Counted from the stretch's first letter, positions 1 to 7,840 are shown. The stretch: 49,534 nt of DNA from an uncultured Pseudobutyrivibrio sp. (GCA_946403965.1 CAMJBT010000019.1:1-49534), one strand, 5' to 3'. Numbers and translations are program-made. Notes: generated by a model not told the origin, from the sequence alone.

Positions 1-186
1 GTTAAAGCCTTTAGTTGATTTACCATCCGGCCCATAGAATGATATGGTATCTTCCGGATTTCGGGTAAAGGTAAAAGTACAACCATCAGCAGCCATTAAC
101 TGATACTTGTCTTTATACGGAGCGGGAAGAAAATGGGAATTGAAGCGTTGTAGAAGTGAGAGCGGCCGCACTTTTGAGTAGCTTTG
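1..186 (-). mobile_element. IS4-family transposase fragment (partial, runs off the left edge)
   Basis: The minus strand stays open from a TGA at 187-189 down to base 1. It reads a stretch typical of IS4-type transposases of low-GC Firmicutes, including RFNSHFLPAPYKDKYQL and MAADGCTFTFTR, then a DGKSTKGFN-like segment. This corresponds to the part of the transposase just before the first catalytic Asp block. No ATG with a ribosome site precedes it; only a GTG at 169-171 is available. The usual N-terminal helical region is missing, so this is either a 5'-truncated or a frameshifted copy. The remainder lies outside the window. Family recognition is by eye. Confidence 0.55.
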
Positions 187-202
187 TCAACTATTCTTTA
201 TA

Positions 203-238
203 AAAAAAAGAGTTAGACCCTATAAAGAATCTAACTCA
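203..238 (-). terminator. Hairpin plus T-run on the minus strand, ahead of the IS fragment
   Basis: GAGTTAGA and TCTAACTC form a perfect 8-bp stem around a loop of about 12 bases, and on the minus strand the stem is followed by eight T. No minus-strand gene lies immediately upstream, so it would stop read-in transcription before the transposase fragment. Such a structure near an IS end may be part of the element. Confidence 0.5.
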
Positions 239-240
239 AA

Positions 241-402
241 ACATCTTAACTTAATGACATTGACTGTGAATAGTAACTGTTATACATATTTTTAGTAATG
301 TACATCTTTTGTCAACACAACTCAATTAATGATTATTGCTGTATCTGGCTATTCAGCCTAGCATTAACTTAGAGAAGGTTATTTGTAGATGGAGGTAGAA
401 TA
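241..402. other. Non-coding leader of the radical SAM gene
   Basis: The gap between the hairpin and the radical SAM start is AT-rich and shows no gene. A TTGACT at 260-265 could be a -35 element, but the candidate -10 hexamers behind it (TATACA at 15 bp, TACATA at 17 bp) are poor in spacing or sequence. The promoter is therefore not settled. A ribosome site GGAGGT sits a few bases ahead of the start codon at 403. Confidence 0.4.
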
Positions 403-1923
403 ATGGCAAACACAATTGCAAGTATAAAACATTCAATTCAGCGAGAAGCTTTTTCTCTTGCTATACACAAATTCTTAAGTAACTTAAATGACAACTCCCA
501 TAGAACTGATTACTATCTGCAGCTAATCGATTACGCTGAAAAGTTTTGGGGGAAAGATGGTGCTAAAAAAGAGAGCCTGGATAAAGTTCGAAAGGCATTT
601 CAAAATTCAGATAACCGCTGGGTTAACTTTATTAACAAGGTTATCGATGAATCTAATCCAGAGTATGTTCATAAGATGGCGCTAAATCTCGGATACGAAG
701 CCTTTTTCAGGGGAACTAAAATGATTCGTGCCAACAGAGAAAAATACAATTGCAACATTCCATGGTTGATATTATTTGATCCAACAATGGCTTGTAATAT
801 GCATTGTGTTGGTTGTTGGTCAGGTACATATGGACATAAGGTAAAGCTGAGCTTTGAGGATATGGATAAAATCGTCACTGAGGGTAAGGCGCTTGGTGTT
901 TATGTCTATATGATGACAGGGGGAGAGCCAATGTGCGCAAAGAAGGATATTATTAGACTTTGTGAGAAGCATAATGATTGTTTCTTTGCTGCATATTCAA
1001 ATTCAACTTTTATTGATGAGGAGCTTTGTAAAAAGGTCGTTGAGTTAGGAAATCTTACATTTATGCTTTCTATAGAAGGCACGCCAGAGACAAATGATAA
1101 ACGTAGAGGTGACGGCCATTATGATGCCGTAATGAAGGCCATGGATCTTTTAAAGAAATACGGGATTGTCTATGGCACTTCGATTTGCTATACGAGAGAT
1201 AATATTGAAGCCGTCACTAGTGATGATTTCCTTCGCTTTATTGCATCTAAGGGCGCACGCTTCGGTTTTTATTTCCATTACATGCCAGTTGGAAACAATG
1301 CTGTTAAGGAATTGATGCCTACAGTAGAACAGCGAAGAAAGATGATAGAAAGAATACGTGAAATTCGTTCCGATAAAAGTGACATTGAGTTCTTCCCAAT
1401 GGACTTTCAAAACGATGGAGAATTTGTTGGTGGTTGCATCGCAGGTGGTCGCAACTATTTCCATATCAACTCCAATGGGGATGCTGAACCATGCGTGTTT
1501 ATTCACTATTCAGATTCAAACATACGCGAGAAATCTATTTTAGAAATATTGCAGAGCCCGCTATTCATGGCTTATCACGAAGGACAGCCATTCAACAGAA
1601 ATCATTTAAGACCTTGCCCTATGCTTGAAAACCCTGAGCTTCTCCGCAAGATGGTAAATGAAACTGGTGCGTGCCAGACAAATTTGGAATCGCCAGAATC
1701 TGTGGACCACCTCTGTGAAAAAGCCGATGAATATGCGAAAGAATGGGCTCCTGTTGCTAATGAAATCTGGGCAAGCCAGAAGCATAAAACTCCTGCTTAT
1801 GAAAACTATTGCAAAAATCATAGAGACAATCCTGACCTTGCAGCATTTGAGCAGAAGACTGAGTCAGTGTCTCAACACACGCATAAGATAAAGAAACATA
1901 ATAATAGACATAAAACAGCGTAA
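403..1923 (+). CDS. Radical SAM protein with SPASM-like C-terminal cysteines
   Basis: This 506-residue protein has about 115 mostly helical N-terminal residues and then a radical SAM core. The [4Fe-4S]-binding C131-x3-C135-x2-C138 follows a beta-strand (WLILFDPTMACNMHCVGC), and a GGEP motif for SAM binding lies at 173-176. Further cysteines at 345, 364, 405, 424 and 438 look like a SPASM or twitch domain carrying auxiliary iron-sulfur clusters. Proteins of this build modify peptides, proteins or small carbohydrates by radical chemistry. The substrate cannot be read from the sequence, and no short precursor-peptide gene is visible nearby. The start is supported by GGAGGT just upstream. The gene stands alone between mobile-element scraps and ends at its own terminator, so it may be cargo of a past insertion. 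Confidence 0.85.
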   Translation: MANTIASIKHSIQREAFSLAIHKFLSNLNDNSHRTDYYLQLIDYAEKFWGKDGAKKESLDKVRKAFQNSDNRWVNFINKVIDESNPEYVHKMALNLGYEAFFRGTKMIRANREKYNCNIPWLILFDPTMACNMHCVGCWSGTYGHKVKLSFEDMDKIVTEGKALGVYVYMMTGGEPMCAKKDIIRLCEKHNDCFFAAYSNSTFIDEELCKKVVELGNLTFMLSIEGTPETNDKRRGDGHYDAVMKAMDLLKKYGIVYGTSICYTRDNIEAVTSDDFLRFIASKGARFGFYFHYMPVGNNAVKELMPTVEQRRKMIERIREIRSDKSDIEFFPMDFQNDGEFVGGCIAGGRNYFHINSNGDAEPCVFIHYSDSNIREKSILEILQSPLFMAYHEGQPFNRNHLRPCPMLENPELLRKMVNETGACQTNLESPESVDHLCEKADEYAKEWAPVANEIWASQKHKTPAYENYCKNHRDNPDLAAFEQKTESVSQHTHKIKKHNNRHKTA

Positions 1924-1931
1924 ATTTGATT

Positions 1932-1962
1932 AAGGCCGCCTTTCGAGGTGGCCTTATTTTTT
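1932..1962 (+). terminator. Rho-independent terminator of the radical SAM gene
   Basis: AAGGCCGCC pairs with GGTGGCCTT (one G-U) around TTTCGA, followed by A and six T. It begins 8 bases after the stop codon. Confidence 0.85.
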
Positions 1963-2059
1963 GTTTGCGCGCCATGGGCGCGCTCTAACGGGTGCAAGTC
2001 CCGAGCATGCTCGGGTAGTGGGAAATGTATAGCTGAACAGCAAGACCTGCTAAGAGTTG
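1963..2059 (+). mobile_element. Probable 5' scrap of a group II intron
   Basis: The segment starts with a 7-bp stem (GCGCGCC/GGCGCGC, 1967-1983) and continues with ACGGGTGCAAGTCCCG, a 16-base palindrome at 2000-2015, then GTAGTGGGAAATG and TAGCTGAACAGCAAG. This order resembles the first helices of domain I of bacterial group II introns. The first bases are GCGCG rather than the usual GTGYG. No maturase gene, domain V or domain VI follows, because the decayed repA end begins at 2060. It would be a short remnant. Identification is from memory of intron sequences, so confidence is moderate. Confidence 0.45.
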
Positions 2060-3238
2060 TCAAGTGATAAATATGAAATTTAGTATATTTGATTTTAGAG
2101 TATAAGAAATAGACTGCCTGAAATAGCCAGTCAAAGAGAATCTGATATTTTTTGTATTTGTTTTTAAATAGAGTTTAAGTAAGCACTTATTCTTGCATAA
2201 TAGATTCTTAAAAATTTGATACCTGCTACTTGCGATAACCATGCTCTCGCCCTGGAATAAAACTGTTTCAAGTACTAGCTCATAAATACCCTCATATAGC
2301 TCACGCTCATATGGGTCTCTTTCAATCAAGGCATCTATTTCAAGATTCTTGCGTATTAGCAACTCATATCCCTTCAACTCACTATCGATAGGATTTGAGT
2401 CTAATTCATTTAATGTATTATTATATTTATTCTTATTAGTGTTTGCTTTTGAAACCTCTAGAGGTTTTATATCCGAACCACTAGTGGTTTCATTTTCAAA
2501 CCGGTTTGAATTTAAAACCTCAGACATAAAACTCTTCACATAAATAACCGCTGGCTTGCCTTGTCCCTGATTTCTACGCTCTATCAATCCTACTCCATCA
2601 ACAGAATCCAACTCAGTAAATAACTTAATTGCTTTGTTCTTCCCTATCTTCAATAGCTTCATAGTATCCTTTATTGAGAATTTGATAAATACGAGATTTG
2701 TTAACCTAATGTATTTCTGCACTTGTCTCTCTTTTAAACCAAAGGCTTCTCCGGCTTGCTCAGCTGATGACTTCCCGCACTGAGTGCGCGAGGTTAAATC
2801 ATTACGCGCTCCTTGTCTTCTCATAGCATCCATTTTCATTTTTAATGACCAGGCTCTTTCACTAGGAAGTATTTCTTCCCTTTGAACATTGGCATCTACC
2901 ATTGCCACAACAGCCTCATCATTTGTCATTGGCTTTATAATTGCAGGGATTACATTTAAGCCCGCTTTGGAAGCAGCATGAAGTCTCCTATGGCCAGATA
3001 TCATTTCATAGGTTCCTTCATCATCAGGTCTTACAATTACAGGAGTAAGCACACCATTTTCTTTGATACTCTGAACCAAGTCTTCCATCTTATCATCATC
3101 AATTACCTTGAATGGATGGTTCTCAAATCCATATATTTCGCTTAGCTTTAACTCTACAGTTCCTTCTCCTGTTTCTGTTGGAGCACCCAAAAGCTCCTCT
3201 ACTGAAGCAAAATGAATCTTTTCTCTCTTAGCAGCCAT
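2060..3238 (-). CDS. ParB N-terminal half fused to RepA_N replication-initiator C-terminal half (chimeric remnant)
   Basis: Residues 1 to about 182 are a plasmid-type ParB: the nuclease-like domain with ISGHRRLHAA and NVQREEILPSERAW, then the helix-turn-helix ending GLKERQVQKYIRLTNL. From there the frame runs straight into the second half of a RepA_N-type initiator: a winged-helix part (KNKAIKLFTELDS, GLIERRNQGQGKPAVIYVK), a linker with PLEVSKANTNKNKYN, and a DUF6017-like tail (LIERDPYERELYEGIYELV). The join lies near 2685-2700. Missing are the ParB C-terminal dimerisation domain and the RepA DNA-binding N-terminus. The last 50 residues are degenerate. The ATG at 3238 is preferred over a TTG at 3244 because GGAGG sits 9 bases ahead. 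It overlaps the broken parA by 11 bases. A deletion joining neighbouring plasmid genes explains it best; activity is doubtful. Confidence 0.8.
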   Translation of the reverse strand: MAAKREKIHFASVEELLGAPTETGEGTVELKLSEIYGFENHPFKVIDDDKMEDLVQSIKENGVLTPVIVRPDDEGTYEMISGHRRLHAASKAGLNVIPAIIKPMTNDEAVVAMVDANVQREEILPSERAWSLKMKMDAMRRQGARNDLTSRTQCGKSSAEQAGEAFGLKERQVQKYIRLTNLVFIKFSIKDTMKLLKIGKNKAIKLFTELDSVDGVGLIERRNQGQGKPAVIYVKSFMSEVLNSNRFENETTSGSDIKPLEVSKANTNKNKYNNTLNELDSNPIDSELKGYELLIRKNLEIDALIERDPYERELYEGIYELVLETVLFQGESMVIASSRYQIFKNLLCKNKCLLKLYLKTNTKNIRFSLTGYFRQSISYTLKSNILNFIFIT

Positions 3239-4013
3239 GAGCAAGCACCTCCTTTGTTAATGACATATAAGCAAAAGCAGCCTTTCCCTTTGGATCATAA
3301 TCATATATAGACTTTGCCATTGAACTAATTTCAGCGGCTCTTACTGATAAAGGAATCTCTATTGGAAATACTGGTATTGTCTTTCCATATACATCATTTA
3401 CTTCAAGCACAATATCCTTGGCATAGTTAGTGCGAGTGTCTACCATTGTCAGAAGAATTCCTTCTATCTCTAGTCCAGGATTCAAGCGTCTCTTTACTGT
3501 ATAAATTGTCTTTATAAGCTGCTGCAATCCTTTTACAGGCAAATAAGCTGCTTGTACAGGAATAAGCACAGTATCTGCACAAGCAAGCGCGTTTACAGTC
3601 ATTATTCCAAGTGAAGGCATACAATCAATGATTATGTAATCATACTAATCTCTAACCGTATCAATATAAGATTTAAGTACTAGCTCTCTGCTCATTGTAT
3701 TAACTAAAGATATCTCTACAGCTGATAATTCTATATTTGAGGGAATTAAATCAACTCCTTCTTTGTACTTAATCACAGCATATTTTTCATCAATATCTTC
3801 TTCATTTACCACTTTGGCGAATATATCAACTAATGTATCTTGTATTTTATCTGGATTTCGATTTCCTAAACTGATTGTTAGGCTTCCTTGAGGATCTGCA
3901 TCTATCAGAAGAACCTTCATTCCTTCCTCTGCAAGACCAGTACCTAGATTTACTGCGGTTGTTGTCTTTCCGACTCCGCCTTTTTGATTTGCAATTGCGA
4001 TTACCTTTGCCAT
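3228..4013 (-). pseudogene. Plasmid-type ParA ATPase interrupted by an in-frame TAG
   Basis: The first 122 codons read a ParA with deviant Walker [10 protein letters not shown] near residues 11-19 and DADPQGS. A TAG at 3645-3647 then interrupts the frame. The same frame resumes at once with YDYIIIDCMPSLGIMTVNAL, the Walker B region, and runs to a normal ParA end (SIYDYDPKGKAAFAYMSL) at 3228. Total length is 260 residues plus the stop, as expected for the family, so one base change accounts for the break. A good ribosome site (AGGAG) precedes the ATG at 4013. Translation restarting at ATG 3620 would lack the ATP-binding loop. This ParA is distinct from the intact chromosomal one at 22840-23610. 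Confidence 0.85.
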
Positions 4014-4256
4014 AGCTTTTCTCCTTTGCTTTGATTATTAATTAACTAAAACGCAGGCCTATGGAAGGGCTTTAGAAATTCAAAATAATAAAAAAAGCAC
4101 TCTCTAAGTCTCCTCAGAAAGTGCTTCTAAAAGCATATTATCTTTTAACAAATCGGCATTATTAGGTATCATAGGGTATCTAAAACAAGCAAAATGTTTG
4201 TCCTATATTTGTCCCTTGATAGCCTTTAAATCCCATAAATTCAATGTTCTTAAGGA
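4014..4256. other. Gap between rpsR and the plasmid-like module
   Basis: The gap holds the rpsR terminator (described separately) and about 115 bases with no recognised gene. TTTGTCC occurs twice, 11 bases apart, at about 4199-4216. On the minus strand 4256 to 4180 reads a short open tail containing YQGTNIGQTFCLF and a stop, which might be the end of a lost gene, but this is too short to identify. Confidence 0.4.
4087..4126 (-). terminator. Terminator of the rpsF-ssb-rpsR operon
   Basis: AAGCACTCTCT and AGAAAGTGCTT form an 11-bp stem with one mismatch, followed on the minus strand by a run of T. It lies about 130 bases beyond the rpsR stop codon, an unusually long 3' trailer. Confidence 0.7.
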
Positions 4257-4511
4257 TTAATCCTGTACGTATGGCATAAGTGCAACGTGACGAGCACGCT
4301 TGATAGCTACTGTAAGAGCTCTCTGGTGCTTAGCACATGTGCCTGTGATACGACGTGGAAGAATCTTTCCACGCTCAGAAATGTACTTCTTAAGCTTTGC
4401 TGTATCCTTGTAGTCGATAACGTTATCTTTACCACAGAAAACACAGACTTTCTTTCTTCTATGCATTGGTCTTCTTCTCTGCTGACCATCGCCTGTCTTA
4501 TTAAAAGCCAT
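4257..4511 (-). CDS. rpsR: 30S ribosomal protein S18
   Basis: An 84-residue basic protein matching bS18 throughout, with [14 protein letters not shown] near the start, the central [18 protein letters not shown] block and [17 protein letters not shown] at the end. S18 binds the central platform of the 30S subunit beside S6. The cysteines C23 and C26 plus a later Cys are those of the zinc-type version of S18. It is the third gene of the rpsF-ssb-rpsR operon, 44 bases after ssb. Confidence 0.97.
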   Translation of the reverse strand: MAFNKTGDGQQRRRPMHRRKKVCVFCGKDNVIDYKDTAKLKKYISERGKILPRRITGTCAKHQRALTVAIKRARHVALMPYVQD

Positions 4512-4555
4512 GATTTAACCTCCTATTGATGTTAGCCAAGGCTTTTTACCTTGAC

Positions 4556-4993
4556 TTAGTTGAACGGTAATTCCTCGTCAATTCCATCAGGGATATTCAT
4601 AAAACCGTCGCCTGCATCTGAGCTAGGTGCGAAATTGCTGCCACCGTCAAAGCTGCTTCCGCCGCCCTGAGAGTTTTTACTCTCTGCGAACTCAACATTC
4701 TCGCAAACAACGTCGGTAGTGTAAACTTTCTTTCCTTCCTGGTTTGTGTATGATCCAGTCTGAATACGACCTTCTACAACAAACTTTGTGCCCTTACGAG
4801 CATACTTCTCAAGGAACTCTGCTGTCTTTCCGAAAGCAACGCAGTTAATAAAATCTGCTGTCTGCTCATCACCATCTCTCTTGAATCTACGATCTACTGC
4901 AAGAGAGAATCTTGCAACAGCATTGTTGTTTGCTCCACCGTAACGAACCTCTGGGTCTCTAGTGAGACGTCCCATAAGAATAACTTTATTCAT
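4556..4993 (-). CDS. ssb: Single-stranded DNA-binding protein
   Basis: A 145-residue SSB. The OB fold covers roughly residues 1-105 (MNKVILMGRLTRDPEVRY, FINCVAFGKTAEF, TKFVVEGRI). A short Gly/Ser-rich linker leads to an acidic tail, IDEELPFN. The acidic tip normally ends in Pro-Phe and recruits replication and repair proteins; here an extra Asn follows the Phe. Genes rpsF and rpsR flank it in the standard Firmicute order, 29 and 44 bases away, so it is co-expressed from the rpsF promoter. Confidence 0.97.
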   Translation of the reverse strand: MNKVILMGRLTRDPEVRYGGANNNAVARFSLAVDRRFKRDGDEQTADFINCVAFGKTAEFLEKYARKGTKFVVEGRIQTGSYTNQEGKKVYTTDVVCENVEFAESKNSQGGGSSFDGGSNFAPSSDAGDGFMNIPDGIDEELPFN

Positions 4994-5022
4994 AATTGAT
5001 TTAATCTCCTTGTCTTATACTA

Positions 5023-5313
5023 TTAAGCCTCGTCAGCTCTAACGCATAAGAAACGAAGAACGTTGTCCATGATACGAACATTCTCTTCAACCTGTGCAGG
5101 TACGCCTGCCTCAGCATCGAAGTGGATGAAGTAATAGAAACCTTCATTCATCTTCTGAATTTCGTAAGCAAGTCTCTTCTTGCCCCAATCATCGACGTCT
5201 GTAATCTGGCCACCAAAGCGAGTGATGTACTCCTTTGCCTTTTCAACTGTGGCAGTTCTTGCATCGTCTTCGATCTTCGCATTAACAACGAGTGCTAATT
5301 CATACTTGTTCAT
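5023..5313 (-). CDS. rpsF: 30S ribosomal protein S6
   Basis: A 96-residue bS6 with the usual MNKYELALVVNAKIEDD start, the TDVDDWGKKRLAYEIQK strand pair and an acidic end. It pairs with S18 on the 30S platform. It is first in the rpsF-ssb-rpsR operon, with a strong promoter about 90 bases upstream. Confidence 0.97.
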   Translation of the reverse strand: MNKYELALVVNAKIEDDARTATVEKAKEYITRFGGQITDVDDWGKKRLAYEIQKMNEGFYYFIHFDAEAGVPAQVEENVRIMDNVLRFLCVRADEA

Positions 5314-5399
5314 GCTTTCTACCTCCTTTTGGTCTATTGGCCAAGCTACTTTAGTAAATAGCCTAGCAAGGATATAAATGTTTTATACCACGAACTAGA

Positions 5400-5428
5400 A
5401 TATTAACATGTAAGAAGGTATTTTTCAA
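5400..5428 (-). promoter_or_regulatory. Promoter of rpsF-ssb-rpsR
   Basis: On the minus strand TTGAAA (5423-5428) and TAATAT (5400-5405) are separated by exactly 17 bases, matching the housekeeping sigma consensus closely. Transcription would start near 5393, giving a leader of about 80 bases. Confidence 0.75.
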
Positions 5429-5459
5429 GGCTTTTGTTTGTTTTTTATTTAAAAATTTC

Positions 5460-6218
5460 CTAAAGCTTTATATTTTGCAACTCTGCCAACTGTGAGAATA
5501 CCTCACCTATTTTTTCATTTATCACCAAAACATTTTCACCTACTCTAATGTCCAGTGGATCTCTGTTTATGATGACCAAATTCTTTCCTCTGAAATAATT
5601 CACAAATGATGCAGCTGGATAAACAGTAAGTGATGTGCCACCGATTATCATCATATCTGCTGATGAAATTGCATTTATAGCACCCTCTACCTGGTCATTT
5701 GGCAATCCCTCTTCATAGAGAGTAATATCTGCTCTTACTACTCCACCACAATAATCACATGTTGGAATATCTTCGGTAGAGTCGAAAATATAATCGACAG
5801 GATAAGTTGTTCCGCACTTCATGCAATAATTTCTGAGGGCACTACCATGGATTTCAAAAACTTTTTTACTTCCTGCCTTCTGATGAAGACCATCAATATT
5901 TTGTGTGACAACCCCAATTAACTTTCCTGTTTCTTCAAGCTTTGCCAGGTATTTATGAGCGTTATTTGGCTCAATCTTCCTTGTATCCATCTTTTGCCGA
6001 TGAAATTCAAAGTAAACTTTGGGTTCGTGGATTAAACAGCTATGACTTAGCAAATATTCCGGCTGATATTTCTCAAACTGTACATCCTTTTGATTATACA
6101 AACCATCTTTACTTCGAAAATCTGGTATTCCACTTTCAGTGGATACTCCTGCACCACCGAAAAAAACTATCCTGTTTGATTCATCAATCATTTCTTTGAG
6201 TTTTTCGATTTTACCCAT
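5460..6218 (-). CDS. cobB: NAD-dependent protein deacylase, sirtuin (Sir2/CobB) family
   Basis: A 252-residue sirtuin that removes acyl groups from lysines using NAD, releasing nicotinamide and O-acyl-ADP-ribose. Visible are the NAD loop FFGGAGVSTESGIPDFR (19-35), TQNIDGLHQKAG (105-116), the catalytic His124 in FEIHG, and the zinc pairs C132/C135 and C154/C157. The ATG at 6218 is chosen because GGGGG lies just ahead; an in-frame TTG at 6236 would add six residues but has no ribosome site. It follows rsmI by 24 bases and probably ends that operon. No clear terminator hairpin is seen after it. Confidence 0.93.
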   Translation of the reverse strand: MGKIEKLKEMIDESNRIVFFGGAGVSTESGIPDFRSKDGLYNQKDVQFEKYQPEYLLSHSCLIHEPKVYFEFHRQKMDTRKIEPNNAHKYLAKLEETGKLIGVVTQNIDGLHQKAGSKKVFEIHGSALRNYCMKCGTTYPVDYIFDSTEDIPTCDYCGGVVRADITLYEEGLPNDQVEGAINAISSADMMIIGGTSLTVYPAASFVNYFRGKNLVIINRDPLDIRVGENVLVINEKIGEVFSQLAELQNIKL

Positions 6219-6242
6219 GTAAATTCCCCCTTCCAAATTCTT

Positions 6243-7082
6243 TTATAACAACGCATTGTAGATATCGCGCTTACTTACCCCTCTATCTTTGGCTACCGCC
6301 TTCATTGCGTCCTTTTTATCCATACCTTGGCTTAAATACATATCCATATGCTCCTGTATGGTCATTTCCTCAAAAGCAGCTCTAGCTTCTTCTATTACTT
6401 CTGCCTTTGATTTACCTGCTATTACAAGTACATATTCACCTCTAGGCTCCTTACTTTCGTAACTTAAAAGTGCTCCACCTATGGTTGTTTTTTCCTTTTC
6501 CTCGTGCTTCTTTGTAAGCTCTCTACAAAGGGTTATTCCTCTGTCTTCTCCAAGTACATCTCTTAACTCCTTCAATGTACCAATCAAATGGTGCGGAGCT
6601 TCATAAATAATAATAGTACGAGTTTCATTTTTTGTCTCTTCGAGAACTCTTCGACGTTCTTTTTTGTCTTTTGGCAAAAAAGCCTCAAATGCAAAGCGCC
6701 TACAGGCCTGTCCGGACATTGTTACAGCTGTGATACAAGCAGCTGGACCAGGTACTGAAGTAACCTCTATTCCCTCTTCATAGCACATTGCTACTAGCTC
6801 TTCACCAGGATCAGAGATACCAGGTGTGCCCGCATCTGTCACCACTGCAATATTCTGACCTTCTTTCAACTTGGCAATAAGTGTAATTGCCTTATCCACC
6901 TTATTGAATTCATGGTAGCTTGTCATTGGTGTGTCTATCTCAAAATGATTCAATAACTTTATTGAATTTCTTGTATCCTCTGCTGCAATTAAATCTACCT
7001 CTTTGAGAATTCGAACGGCACGAAAAGTCATATCCTCAAGATTTCCGATTGGTGTTGCAACCAGATATAATGTTCCACTCAT
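6243..7082 (-). CDS. rsmI: 16S rRNA 2'-O-methyltransferase for C1402
   Basis: A 279-residue tetrapyrrole-methylase-fold enzyme. The N-terminus GTLYLVATPIGNLEDMTFRAV, then AAEDTRNS, the SAM-site TDAGTPGISDPGEELV and PGPAACITAV are diagnostic of RsmI. RsmI uses SAM to methylate the ribose of C1402 in the decoding centre, together with RsmH. It lies 11 bases after trmN6 in a tightly packed minus-strand run with ricT and holB, an order common in Firmicutes. Confidence 0.96.
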   Translation of the reverse strand: MSGTLYLVATPIGNLEDMTFRAVRILKEVDLIAAEDTRNSIKLLNHFEIDTPMTSYHEFNKVDKAITLIAKLKEGQNIAVVTDAGTPGISDPGEELVAMCYEEGIEVTSVPGPAACITAVTMSGQACRRFAFEAFLPKDKKERRRVLEETKNETRTIIIYEAPHHLIGTLKELRDVLGEDRGITLCRELTKKHEEKEKTTIGGALLSYESKEPRGEYVLVIAGKSKAEVIEEARAAFEEMTIQEHMDMYLSQGMDKKDAMKAVAKDRGVSKRDIYNALL

Positions 7083-7093
7083 ATATATTCCTT

Positions 7094-7840
7094 TTAATTC
7101 ATTATCATTCCGTATATTTCATATATCTCGTCAGTATACTTGCCTGGCGCATCATATACTATTAATGGTGGTTCTACTGTAAGCTGAGGTCCACCTCCTC
7201 TAACCCCTTCGATTAAGACCATGTTTGGCTCCTTGTCTACAAAAGGATAAACTAGTCTCATTCGTTTTGGCTCCAATCTATATGCTCTCATCAACGTGAT
7301 GATTTCTACCAAACGAAATGGCCTATGAACAAAATAGCATCTGCCTGTAGGCTTAAGCACCGCTGCTGTCTGGCTAATTACATCCTCTAATGAGCATAAA
7401 AGCTCATGTCTCGCGATAGCCTTGGCATCGTTTGGATTTTTAAGACCATGGTGATTTGTCATATATGGAGGATTACTGGTTACCACATCCATGGTCCCTT
7501 TACCAAAGATATCAGCTGCCCGCTTGATATCTCCTTCCACAATACTAACCTTTTCCTGAAGCTCATTTAATTTAACAGAGCGATTTGCCATATCAGCACT
7601 CTCAGACTGTATTTCGAGACCTGTAAAGTGGGCTCCTTCAGTTTTTGCCTCTAACAATATTGGAAGTATTCCTGTACCAGTACCTAAATCTAGCACATTT
7701 TCTCCTACTTTGACCTTTGCAAAGCTCGATAACAATACAGCATCCATGCCAAAACAAAATTTGTCAGGATGCTGAATAATTCTATATCCATTTATTTGAA
7801 GGTCATCTACTCGCTCATCTTCATGTACAAGCTTTTCCAT
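7094..7840 (-). CDS. trmN6: TrmN6/YabB-like tRNA (adenine-N6) methyltransferase
   Basis: A 248-residue Rossmann methyltransferase with the SAM loop VLDLGTGTGILPI, an acidic LEIQSESADMANRSV strand and the N6-methyltransferase motif NPPYM. This is the layout of the COG4123 family, which methylates A37 of tRNA1(Val) in Enterobacteria; the exact tRNA in Firmicutes is inferred. Its ATG overlaps the ricT stop (TAATG), so the two are translationally coupled. Confidence 0.92.
   Translation of the reverse strand: MEKLVHEDERVDDLQINGYRIIQHPDKFCFGMDAVLLSSFAKVKVGENVLDLGTGTGILPILLEAKTEGAHFTGLEIQSESADMANRSVKLNELQEKVSIVEGDIKRAADIFGKGTMDVVTSNPPYMTNHHGLKNPNDAKAIARHELLCSLEDVISQTAAVLKPTGRCYFVHRPFRLVEIITLMRAYRLEPKRMRLVYPFVDKEPNMVLIEGVRGGGPQLTVEPPLIVYDAPGKYTDEIYEIYGMIMN

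Noticed and set aside
1150..1506. Minus-strand open frame inside the radical SAM gene
   Set aside because: No ribosome site and no recognisable protein; it is a shadow of the real gene.
3645..3647. Pyrrolysine or other recoding of the parA amber codon
   Set aside because: ParA families need no special residue here, the surrounding module is also decayed, and no recoding element is evident.
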